A stretch of DNA of 64,000 bases. It comes from Paracoccaceae bacterium (GTDB lineage Bacteria; Pseudomonadota; Alphaproteobacteria; Rhodobacterales; Rhodobacteraceae). A program made the translations under genes and the position numbers. Shown piece after piece: positions 18,085 to 25,775 of the stretch (positions are counted from its first letter, which is position 1; every line of letters begins with the position of its first letter). Below the pieces are notes generated by a model that saw only the letters and a program-made list of their open reading frames with translations, was not told the origin of the DNA and did no database searches. The stretch is taken from the NCBI GenBank assembly GCA_021741245.1, contig JAIOYF010000014.1:1-64000 (forward strand), written 5' to 3'.

Positions 18085-18681
18085 ATGACAAAACCTACTC
18101 GCGCATGGCAGCGGATGCTGTCGGGACGGCGGCTTGATCTGCTCGATCCTACCCCGTTCGACATCGAGATTGAGGATATCGCCCACGGACTTGCCTTCGT
18201 TGCGCGGTGGAACGGTCAGACGCAGGGCGACTGGCCCTATTCCGTTGCAGAACACTCTTTGTTGGTTGAACAGCTTTTTGCCCGAATGGTGCCGACAGCG
18301 CCTGCAAAGTGGCGACTGGCGGCTCTGCTGCATGATGCCCCGGAATACGTGATTGGCGACATGATTTCACCTGTGAAATCTGCTGTTGGACCAGGGTATG
18401 GGGCACTTGATGAGCGACTGGCAGCGGCCATACACATCCGCTTTGGCCTTCCTGCCGCGTTACCGGCAAGCATCAAGAAATCGATCAAAGCGGCGGATCG
18501 CATTTCGGCATGGATGGAAGCCGTTCACATTGCCGGGTTTATGGAATCTGAGGCAGACAAACTGTTTGGTCGTCCAACCAAATCGGTCTTGTCAGGTCTT
18601 GAAATCAAACTTCGGCCCGCGTCAATCGTTCGGACGGATTTCGTTACAAGACACCGTGAATTACTTTGTCTTCTTGGATGA
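18085..18681 (+). CDS. HD-domain phosphohydrolase (YfbR-like)
   Basis: A 198-residue cytosolic HD-superfamily protein. Metal ligands are visible as SVAEHSLLVEQL (first His), ALLHDAPEYVIGDM (HD pair), and a later Asp in IKAADRISAWMEA. YfbR-type enzymes are 5'-nucleotidases acting on deoxynucleoside monophosphates; that substrate is only a family inference. GGAGG lies seven bases before the ATG. It is divergent from ahcY and convergent with hvrA, and similar open frames occur next to hvrA and ahcY in related bacteria. Confidence 0.8.
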   Translation: MTKPTRAWQRMLSGRRLDLLDPTPFDIEIEDIAHGLAFVARWNGQTQGDWPYSVAEHSLLVEQLFARMVPTAPAKWRLAALLHDAPEYVIGDMISPVKSAVGPGYGALDERLAAAIHIRFGLPAALPASIKKSIKAADRISAWMEAVHIAGFMESEADKLFGRPTKSVLSGLEIKLRPASIVRTDFVTRHRELLCLLG

Positions 18682-18691
18682 AAGGAATTGC

Positions 18692-18742
18692 ATACATCAA
18701 TAAGAAGGGGCCGCTGTCGCAACCCCCCCCTTATTGATGTAT
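18692..18742. terminator. Long inverted repeat, likely bidirectional terminator
   Basis: ATACATCAATAAG (18692-18704) pairs with CTTATTGATGTAT (18730-18742); the stem continues with GGGG/CCCC after a two-base bulge. It sits between the convergent HD hydrolase and hvrA genes. There is no clean T run, so termination is inferred from position and stem strength. Confidence 0.6.
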
Positions 18743-18750
18743 CGACTATG

Positions 18751-19083
18751 TTAAATAGCCATATCTTCGGGCTTGCTGCCGGATTTCAACGCAAGCTCAA
18801 ACCAACGTGGCTTGCGCCCGCGACCTGACCATGTTTCAGAACTGTCCGCAGGATTGGCGAATTTGGCTGCCGCTGGGGCGCGCTTGCGAACCGTTGCAAT
18901 TCCGGTCAACTCTGCGAGAGAAAAGCCAAGAGTCTTTGCTTTTTCTTCAAGTTCGAGGATCGCTTCTTTCTTCCGGCGATCTTCAAAAGAGGAAATTGCC
19001 TTGCCAATTTGAGCCTGCAAATCCTTCAACTCTTTAAGAGAGAGAGCGTTCAGATCGATGTCCAATTTCGTAATCCTTTTCAT
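18751..19083 (-). CDS. hvrA: H-NS-family regulator HvrA
   Basis: A 110-residue nucleoid-associated regulator. The N-terminal half is an oligomerising coiled coil (SLKELKDLQAQIGKAISSFE then DRRKKEAILELEEKAKTLG). The C-terminal DNA-binding domain contains TWSGRGRKPRWFELAL, the core AT-hook-like H-NS motif. The start at 19083 (MKRITKLDIDL) is preferred over 19116. In Rhodobacter capsulatus HvrA tunes photosynthesis and nitrogen-fixation genes; here the exact targets are unknown. It follows regA as in that organism. Confidence 0.9.
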   Translation of the reverse strand: MKRITKLDIDLNALSLKELKDLQAQIGKAISSFEDRRKKEAILELEEKAKTLGFSLAELTGIATVRKRAPAAAKFANPADSSETWSGRGRKPRWFELALKSGSKPEDMAI

Positions 19084-19140
19084 GTGGTGCGAAATCATTA
19101 ATACGATAGCTACCAAAAGACAAGATTAACAAATATTAGC

Positions 19141-19695
19141 CTATTTAGGGCTTCGCTTTGCAAGGATACGCTGAAGTGTACGGCGGTGCATGGAAAGACG
19201 TCGCGCTGTTTCCGACACATTGCGTTCGCACATTTCATAGACGCGCTGAATGTGCTCCCACCGGACGCGATCCGCCGACATCGGATTTTCGGGTGGGGCA
19301 GGCATGGCTTCGCCTTTTTGCAACAGCGCATTGGTCACATCATTGGCATCTGCAGGCTTTGACAGATAGTCAGTGGCACCGATCTTTACCGCCGCAACGG
19401 CGGTGGCAATGGCACCATACCCCGTCAATACGACGATGCGACAATCAGGGCGCCGTTCGCGCAGCGCTTCAACCACATCAAGCCCGTTTCCATCTTCGAG
19501 ACGCAGGTCAACCACCGCATAGGCGGGCGGGCGCGATTGGGCGATTGCTTTGCCAATGGCAACGCTTTCCGCGGTCTCTGGGATAAAACCCCGACGCTCC
19601 ATCGCACGGGCAAGACGCTTGACGAAAGACTCATCGTCATCAACCAAAAGAAGGGTGCGATCCGGCCCAATGTCAGCCAAAACTTCTTCCGCCAT
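19141..19695 (-). CDS. regA: Redox response regulator RegA/PrrA
   Basis: A 184-residue response regulator. The receiver has TLLLVDDDESFVKRLARAM (acidic pocket), phospho-Asp in YAVVDLRLEDGNGLDVVEAL and Lys in ATDYLSKPADANDV. The C-terminal Fis-type helix-turn-helix is VSETARRLSMHRRTLQRILA. This pattern is highly diagnostic. The regulator controls respiration, carbon and nitrogen fixation and, where present, photosynthesis genes in response to redox state. AAGGGGA lies seven bases before the chosen ATG; the codon before is also ATG. It is downstream of senC and divergent from its kinase gene regB. Confidence 0.96.
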   Translation of the reverse strand: MAEEVLADIGPDRTLLLVDDDESFVKRLARAMERRGFIPETAESVAIGKAIAQSRPPAYAVVDLRLEDGNGLDVVEALRERRPDCRIVVLTGYGAIATAVAAVKIGATDYLSKPADANDVTNALLQKGEAMPAPPENPMSADRVRWEHIQRVYEMCERNVSETARRLSMHRRTLQRILAKRSPK

Positions 19696-19757
19696 CATTC
19701 GTCCCCTTGAAAGTCGTTCCCCCATAAACCCTATGGGCATTGTTCGGCGTGGTCAAT

Positions 19758-20384
19758 TTAGCCAGCGTCACGTGCGTTGGTGACAAAGCATGCCACCCGA
19801 TCTGCCATCTGGTCTGCGGTATCTTCCCGACGAAAGAAATCCACAAACCCTACCTTAGGTAGCATGAGGTAGGTAAACGTCGAATGGTCAACCAGATAGT
19901 AATCTTCATCCCCATCCTGTTTCTTGAAATAGGTCTTGTAGGCTTGTGACGCCGCCTTTACCTGGTCTTCTGTTCCCGTAAGTCCAATCATCTTTGGGTG
20001 CATACTCTCGGCGAAATCGGCCAGAACCTCTGGTGTGTCGCGCGCCGGATCGATCGATATGAACACAGGGTTCACGTCAAAGCCGCGTTCTTCCAGGATA
20101 TCAACCGCCTCGGCATTGCGTGCGTTGTCCAACGGACAGACGTCTGGGCAGAATGTATAGCCGAAATAGACAAGTGAAGGCTTGGTCAGAACCTCCTTGT
20201 CGGTAACGGACTGGCCCTTTGTGTCCACCAATGTGAAAGGTCCGCCGATCTGACCGCCACCCACTTGACCGCCACGGCATTCGGCAAAAACATCCCTATT
20301 TTGTTGCGTCCAAATGTAGATTGCAGACCCCCCAAGAAGACCCGCTACCGTGGCTGCCGCCAGCATGGCATATGTTTTCGTCAT
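19758..20384 (-). CDS. senC: SCO1/SenC/PrrC copper chaperone
   Basis: A 208-residue membrane-anchored thioredoxin-fold protein with an N-terminal signal anchor (MLAAATVAGLLGGSAIYIW). The copper-binding Cys pair is FGYTFCPDVCPLD and the conserved His is in VDHSTFTYLMLP. It delivers copper to the CuA site of cytochrome oxidase and is linked to RegB redox signalling. The start at 20384 (MTKTYAML) has GGGGCGAAA before it. It is the first gene of the senC-regA transcript, facing regB. Confidence 0.93.
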   Translation of the reverse strand: MTKTYAMLAAATVAGLLGGSAIYIWTQQNRDVFAECRGGQVGGGQIGGPFTLVDTKGQSVTDKEVLTKPSLVYFGYTFCPDVCPLDNARNAEAVDILEERGFDVNPVFISIDPARDTPEVLADFAESMHPKMIGLTGTEDQVKAASQAYKTYFKKQDGDEDYYLVDHSTFTYLMLPKVGFVDFFRREDTADQMADRVACFVTNARDAG

Positions 20385-20478
20385 TTTTCGCCCCTGATAC
20401 CCTGTGTCTACCCGCATTGATCCCGTAGGCCAGCAGGTTTAACTATGTCAAAGATAGTGACTTTGGAACAAGATCACC

Positions 20479-21867
20479 ATGTTTTCTCCAAGCGGTGGAT
20501 TTCTTTCGCGTGATACGCGCAGTGACTGGGTTCGCCTGCGGACACTGATCTTGCTGCGATGGATGGCGATTGTCGGTCAGTTGACAGCGATCACGGTGGC
20601 GCATCTGCACTTTGGGGTGCAGTTGCCCTTTGGGCTATGCTACCTCGCCGTCGGGGCGTCGATCATCGCAAATCTGATTTCGATCTTTGTTTTTCCAGAG
20701 AACAAGCGCCTGTCTGAAGCCGAGGCTATGTTGACGCTTTTGTTTGATTTGTCGCAGTTGACCTTCTTGCTTTATCTGACGGGTGGTCTTTCAAACCCGT
20801 TTGCCCTGCTTATCCTCGCCCCTGTCACAATCTCTGCCTCAGCGCTTGAGTTGCGGACGACACTGCTTTTAGGCGCAGTGTCGATCCTTTTCATAACGCT
20901 TGCCTCCTTTTTCCACGTCCCATTGACGTTTGATGACGGCACCATCCTGACGATCCCCGTTTTGTTCGAATTTGGCTTCTGGTTATCGATTGTGATTGGG
21001 ATCCTATTTCTTGGACTGTATTCTAGGCGGATCGCAACCGAGATCCGCTCAATGTCCGATGCCCTTTTGGCCACGCAAATGGCTTTGGCGCGGGAACAAA
21101 AGCTAACCGATCTTGGTGGTGTGGTGGCAGCTGCCGCGCATGAGTTGGGAACACCGCTTGCGACGATAAAACTCGTGTCCTCTGAAATGATGGACGAATT
21201 GGCCGACAACCCCCAACTCAAAGAGGACGCGCAACTTATTCGCGATCAGGCCGACCGATGCAGGGACATTCTTCGCTCAATGGGCCGGGCCGGAAAAGAT
21301 GATCTTCACATGCGCAATGTTCCGCTTGGGTCATTGCTCAAAGAGGCCGCCGAGCCCCATCAATCGCGCGGAAAATCGCTGGAGTTCAGCTTTATGCCGG
21401 GGGAAGCGGGCGCCGAGCGTATTCCGATCGTCATGCGACGGCCCGAAGTCATTCACGGTCTGCGCAATCTTATCCAGAATGCTGTCGATTTCTCTCGTTC
21501 AACGGTCTGGATTGACGGCGAGTGGACCCCTGATCTGATTACGGTCCGCATCGTTGATGACGGCGAGGGATATCCTTCCCAAGTTATTGGACGGATTGGT
21601 GATCCCTTTGTCCGCAGTCGCCGTTCCGTGCAAGATCTTGCCAAGCGTCCCGAATATGAAGGGATGGGCCTTGGCCTTTTCATCGCCAAAACACTTTTGG
21701 AGAGAACCGGGGCTGAACTGACCTTTGCAAATGCATCAGACCCATTCCTGACGCCTGCAGAAAGGCCGCAGCGCAGTGGTGCAATTGTAGAGGTGGTCTG
21801 GCCAGCAGATCGGCTGCTTGCGCCCAAGGTCAGTCGTTTGGGCGACAATCAGCCGATTGAGGTTTAA
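20479..21867 (+). CDS. regB: Redox sensor histidine kinase RegB/PrrB
   Basis: A 462-residue membrane histidine kinase. About six transmembrane segments fill residues 20-190, including the quinone-site sequence GGLSNPFALLILAPVT. The phospho-acceptor His is in VVAAAAHELGTPLATIKLVS. A conserved redox Cys lies in RDQADRCRDILRSMGR, and the ATP-binding boxes include LRNLIQNAVDFSR, IVDDGEGY and GMGLGLFIAKTLL. It phosphorylates RegA when the quinone pool is reduced or oxygen is low. It diverges from senC-regA. Confidence 0.95.
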   Translation: MFSPSGGFLSRDTRSDWVRLRTLILLRWMAIVGQLTAITVAHLHFGVQLPFGLCYLAVGASIIANLISIFVFPENKRLSEAEAMLTLLFDLSQLTFLLYLTGGLSNPFALLILAPVTISASALELRTTLLLGAVSILFITLASFFHVPLTFDDGTILTIPVLFEFGFWLSIVIGILFLGLYSRRIATEIRSMSDALLATQMALAREQKLTDLGGVVAAAAHELGTPLATIKLVSSEMMDELADNPQLKEDAQLIRDQADRCRDILRSMGRAGKDDLHMRNVPLGSLLKEAAEPHQSRGKSLEFSFMPGEAGAERIPIVMRRPEVIHGLRNLIQNAVDFSRSTVWIDGEWTPDLITVRIVDDGEGYPSQVIGRIGDPFVRSRRSVQDLAKRPEYEGMGLGLFIAKTLLERTGAELTFANASDPFLTPAERPQRSGAIVEVVWPADRLLAPKVSRLGDNQPIEV

Positions 21868-21977
21868 GCCGCTTAGCGGGCGCATTTGTGAATTATTCAC
21901 GCTTTGTCCGTTTTCTTTAACATTGAATTAAGGAACTAGCTCCTAGGTTGTGTCTGGTAAGACGCAAGGGGTGCCAG

Positions 21978-23555
21978 ATGGACTTCAATTTGGTCTTTGG
22001 CTTGGGCTTGGGGGTGGCCGCGATCTGCGCGTCGCTTGGTGGGCTGTTCTTGCTGGCTGCCCTTCAGGGAACCGCGTTTCGGCCGAATAGCAGCATTTTT
22101 CAGGAACGCCACAACGGGGCGATGTTCATTTTTGACGCCGATGTCTTGATTGACTGCACGCCCAGCGCCCGCGCAGTTCTTGCCGCTTCTCCCGCACAAG
22201 GGGCACCTTTTGAGAAACTGATTGCCCACCTGTCGCCACTGTTTCCCGATATCGAACAGCATCTGGCAAACCTGTCGCAATCCGGAACCGTGTCACTGGC
22301 TGCAGAGGATCGCGATGACCAGCCCATCTTGCTTGTGGCGGAGTTGCGCGGCGGTCTGACAAGGATTTCGCTGATAGACAGCGAAAACTCTTCCAAGATG
22401 CCCGGACTTGACCCCTTGGTTCATCGCGCGATGACTGACGAGTTGACCTTTCTGCGGTCCATGCTTGCACAAGCACCCCTGCTTGCATGGCGCGAGAGAG
22501 AGGATGGAGAGGTGGTTTGGGCAAATTCCGCCTACCTTATGAAGGCCGCCGATCTTTTACCCAGTGGCCAAGACCTCACTTGGCCCTTGCCACGGCTGTT
22601 TGACCGAACGGCCAGCAACCAAGGGGCTGTCGGGCAGCGTCAAAAGCTGCGTTTTGCGGACGATCTGGTCTCATGGTTCGATCTTGTCAGCGTTCCTGAT
22701 GGGGCCGGGCGCAGGGTCTATGCAATCCCTGCCGATACTGCGGTGCAGGCTGAAACGACCTTGCGTGATTTCATGCAAACCCTGACCAAAACCTTTGCGC
22801 ATCTGCCAATTGGACTGGCGATTTTTGACAGTCAGCGCCAACTACAATTGTTCAACCCCGCCTTGTTGGATCTGACCGGCCTTCCGCCCGATTTCCTGTC
22901 CTTGCGGCCCTCACTCTTGTCGGTGCTCGATGCCCTGCGTGATCGCAAGATGGTGCCTGAACCCAAGGATTATCACGGCTGGCGCAGGCAGATCACGGAT
23001 CTGGAGCGTGCGGCATCCTCGGGCGTTTATGAAGAGACTTGGAACCTTCCCGGTGGGCAGACCTATCGGGTCATCGGTCGCCCGCACCCAAATGGTGCTT
23101 TGGCCCTGATGATCGAAGACATCTCGGGCGAGATTACGCGCACCCGCCGCTACAGGGCTGATCTGGAGCTTGGCCAATCAGTCATCGATTCCATGGATGA
23201 GGCTGTCGCCGTTTTCTCGGAAACAGGCGCTTTGGTCATGACGAATATCGCCTATTCAAAGCTTTGGTTGCATGATCCATCGATCAACTTGTCGGGTGAC
23301 GGGATCAAGTCATTGGCGAACTACTGGCGCACGGTTGCGGCCCCCAATCCAATCTGGGCCGAAGCGGAAGAGTTTGTCTGCACGATCGGGGATCGTGAAA
23401 CATGGGCGGGCGAGGCGCGATTGCTGGATGGCCGCCTGATAAATTGCCGTTTTCTTCCACTGGCCGGAGGGGCGACGTTGGTCGGATTTCGCATCGACAC
23501 CGCAAAAGAGGGCGCAACACCTCGGGTTCAAGGCTCGCAGCGCCGTCGCGCCTGA
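21978..23555 (+). CDS. Membrane-anchored PAS-domain protein without kinase domain
   Basis: A 525-residue protein starting MDFNLVFGLGLGVAAICASL with one N-terminal transmembrane segment. Several PAS-like parts follow: about residues 160-250, 270-370 (LPIGLAIFDSQRQLQLFNPA) and 400-500 (SVIDSMDEAVAVFSETGALV). It has no His-kinase, GGDEF, EAL or methyl-accepting region, so its output is not evident; it may sense redox or light and contact a kinase, possibly RegB just upstream. The start is chosen at 21978 over 21948. The downstream gene tsaE begins 45 bases later. Confidence 0.75.
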   Translation: MDFNLVFGLGLGVAAICASLGGLFLLAALQGTAFRPNSSIFQERHNGAMFIFDADVLIDCTPSARAVLAASPAQGAPFEKLIAHLSPLFPDIEQHLANLSQSGTVSLAAEDRDDQPILLVAELRGGLTRISLIDSENSSKMPGLDPLVHRAMTDELTFLRSMLAQAPLLAWREREDGEVVWANSAYLMKAADLLPSGQDLTWPLPRLFDRTASNQGAVGQRQKLRFADDLVSWFDLVSVPDGAGRRVYAIPADTAVQAETTLRDFMQTLTKTFAHLPIGLAIFDSQRQLQLFNPALLDLTGLPPDFLSLRPSLLSVLDALRDRKMVPEPKDYHGWRRQITDLERAASSGVYEETWNLPGGQTYRVIGRPHPNGALALMIEDISGEITRTRRYRADLELGQSVIDSMDEAVAVFSETGALVMTNIAYSKLWLHDPSINLSGDGIKSLANYWRTVAAPNPIWAEAEEFVCTIGDRETWAGEARLLDGRLINCRFLPLAGGATLVGFRIDTAKEGATPRVQGSQRRRA

Positions 23556-23600
23556 AAGGATCGGCTTGCAGCGGCAACGCCTGTCGCTAAGACTCGGGCC

Positions 23601-24080
23601 ATGCAAGATACGACCACACTTTCCTTTCACCTTACGTCCGACGAGGCGACAGACGCCCTCGGGCGGGCCTTGGCGCAGACATTGGCGCGCGGGGATGTTG
23701 TCTTGTTGTCTGGCCCGGTGGGTGCCGGGAAATCCCATCTTGCGCGGGCCTTCATTCGGGAAAGGCTGAACAGGGCCGAAGATGTTCCGTCGCCGACATT
23801 CACCTTGGTCCAGACCTATGACCACGAAAGGGGTGATATCTGGCACGCTGATCTGTATCGCCTGTCGCATCCGGATGAGGTGATCGAACTTGGCCTTGAT
23901 CAGGCGTTCGAGGAGGCAATCTGCCTGATCGAATGGCCTGACAGGTTGGGGGCCCTTGCCCCCAAAGACGCCATCCACCTTGCCCTTTCCTACGACGGTG
24001 AGGGGCGTCGCGCCGATGTGACCTATCACGGCAGGCCCGCGCTAGCGCAAACACTGCAAAAAGGGCTCCGCGATGAGTGA
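23601..24080 (+). CDS. tsaE: tRNA t6A biosynthesis ATPase TsaE
   Basis: A 159-residue P-loop ATPase that works with TsaB and TsaD to make the N6-threonylcarbamoyl-A37 modification of ANN-decoding tRNAs. Walker A is LLSGPVGAGKSHLARAFI; VPSPTFTLVQTY and WHADLYRL are family hallmarks. It overlaps the following kinase gene by eight bases. Confidence 0.93.
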   Translation: MQDTTTLSFHLTSDEATDALGRALAQTLARGDVVLLSGPVGAGKSHLARAFIRERLNRAEDVPSPTFTLVQTYDHERGDIWHADLYRLSHPDEVIELGLDQAFEEAICLIEWPDRLGALAPKDAIHLALSYDGEGRRADVTYHGRPALAQTLQKGLRDE

Positions 24081-25086
24081 GCGGCGGGTTCTGTCACAAC
24101 GGTTTCTTGACGATATTGGCTGGGGCCGGGCAGATCGCCGCTTTCTGGCCGGGGACGCCTCTGACCGCAGCTATGATCGCCTGACGCGGGGGCATAAAAC
24201 CGCCGTATTGATGGATGCCCCACCTGGTAAGGGGGATGATCCCTTGGCCTTTGTCGAAATTGCCCAGCATCTGACCGGCATCGGACTTTCCGCACCAAAA
24301 ATCCTCGCGCAAGATCTGACCCATGGGTTCTTGCTGATCGAGGATCTGGGCGATGGCCTCTTGGCCCGTCTTGCGGCGGCTGATCCCGCATCAGAGCCCG
24401 GCCTGTATCAAGCTGCGGTTGATGTGCTCATCCACCTTCAATCGCACGACGCCCCCAAGGGCCTTTCGGATTTGTCGGCCAAAGACTGGGCCACAGCGGC
24501 GGCCTTTTGTCTGGATTGGTACGCATTTGCCGCCACCGGCACCCGCCCAGACAGCACCCATTTTATCGAGGCGATGGCAGTGGCGCTTGATAAATATGCC
24601 GATGGGCCAAGGGTCCTGATCCTACGGGACTACCACGCAGAAAACCTGTTGTTATTGCCAGATCGAACCGGCGTGTCACGGATTGGGCTTTTGGATTTCC
24701 AGTTGGCCCAGATGGGGCAACCGGGGTATGATCTGGTGTCCTTGCTGCAAGATGCGCGGCGCGACGTCACATCTGACGTGCAGGCCAGCATGATCACCCA
24801 TTTTGTCCGGCAAAAGGGTTTGAACCCTGACACATTCGGGGCGGCCTATGCTGTGTTAGGGTCGCAAAGGGCCTTGCGCATCCTTGGCATTTTTGCCCGA
24901 CTGTGTCTTGTCGGGGGCAAGTCTTCCTATCTGGAGTTAATGCCACGGGTCTGGGGGCATTTGCGGGAAAACCTCGCCCACCCGGCCCTAGAGAATTTGC
25001 GCGGCATTTGCCACAACTTGTTGCCCGAACCGACAGCAGACATACGAGACAGGATAGCGGCACAATGCGCCAAACATTCCCATTGA
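24073..25086 (+). CDS. amgK: Anomeric sugar kinase AmgK (aminoglycoside-phosphotransferase fold)
   Basis: A 337-residue kinase with an aminoglycoside-phosphotransferase fold: GDASDRSYDRL at the N-terminal glycine-rich loop, catalytic LILRDYHAENLLLLP and metal-binding GLLDFQLAQMG. Paired with a MurU-like nucleotidyltransferase just downstream, it fits AmgK, which phosphorylates the anomeric carbon of N-acetylmuramic acid in the peptidoglycan recycling route that bypasses new UDP-MurNAc synthesis. It overlaps tsaE by eight bases and murU by 22. Confidence 0.8.
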   Translation: MSERRVLSQRFLDDIGWGRADRRFLAGDASDRSYDRLTRGHKTAVLMDAPPGKGDDPLAFVEIAQHLTGIGLSAPKILAQDLTHGFLLIEDLGDGLLARLAAADPASEPGLYQAAVDVLIHLQSHDAPKGLSDLSAKDWATAAAFCLDWYAFAATGTRPDSTHFIEAMAVALDKYADGPRVLILRDYHAENLLLLPDRTGVSRIGLLDFQLAQMGQPGYDLVSLLQDARRDVTSDVQASMITHFVRQKGLNPDTFGAAYAVLGSQRALRILGIFARLCLVGGKSSYLELMPRVWGHLRENLAHPALENLRGICHNLLPEPTADIRDRIAAQCAKHSH

Positions 25087-25775
25087 TGCTTTTTGCAGCC
25101 GGGCATGGCACGCGGATGGGCGCGTTGACCGCCAACTGCCCCAAGCCCTTGATCAAAGTTGCCGGGCGCAGCCTGATCGACCATGCGCTGGCACTGGCAG
25201 ATTGTGGCATGGTCTCTAAAAAGGTGGTCAACCTGCACTATCTGGGCGCACAGCTTGAGGCACATCTTGCGGGACGCGGGGTGGCATTTTCATGGGAGCG
25301 GGGCCAGATTCTGGACACAGGGGGCGGGTTGAAGGCCGCGCTTCCGCTGTTGGGGGATGGCCCTGTCCTCACGCTGAACACCGACGCAGTCTGGTCTGGG
25401 CGCAATCCTCTCTCCACCTTGGCCGAGGCATGGGATGGCGAAAAGATGGATGTGCTGTTCTTGCTGTTGCCCGCCGATCAAGCCCGAAGCGCCTCTGGTC
25501 GCAGTGATTTTGTGATGGACGCCGATGGGCGGATTGACTGGGCCAAAGGGCGGAGCGGCCATCACTATCTTGGCGCGCAAATCATCCATCCCAGACTACT
25601 GAACGATGAGGAAAACCAAGCCTTTTCCCTGCGCGGACCATGGACTCGCGCGATGAGGGCAGGCCGCGCCTTTGGAGTTTGCCACAGGGGTGACTGGTGC
25701 GATGTGGGGCATCCGGAAGGCATTGCCGAGGCAGAAGAGATGTTGCGCGCAAGCACTTGGGTGACCGATGTTTAA
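25065..25775 (+). CDS. murU: N-acetylmuramate-1-phosphate uridylyltransferase MurU-like
   Basis: A 236-residue nucleotidyltransferase with the glycine-rich start LMLFAAGHGTRMGALTANCP and KPLIKVAGRSLIDHALALA, plus the metal Asp in LTLNTDAVW. It would convert MurNAc-1-phosphate to UDP-MurNAc after AmgK. The ATG at 25065 is inside the end of amgK; a longer frame from 24903 has no support. It overlaps addB by eight bases. Confidence 0.82.
   Translation: MRQTFPLMLFAAGHGTRMGALTANCPKPLIKVAGRSLIDHALALADCGMVSKKVVNLHYLGAQLEAHLAGRGVAFSWERGQILDTGGGLKAALPLLGDGPVLTLNTDAVWSGRNPLSTLAEAWDGEKMDVLFLLLPADQARSASGRSDFVMDADGRIDWAKGRSGHHYLGAQIIHPRLLNDEENQAFSLRGPWTRAMRAGRAFGVCHRGDWCDVGHPEGIAEAEEMLRASTWVTDV

Noticed and set aside
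21888-21900. Short inverted repeat GTGAATTATTCAC after regB
   Set aside because: Only a 6-bp half-site in an AT-rich gap; no matching regulator or second copy was found.
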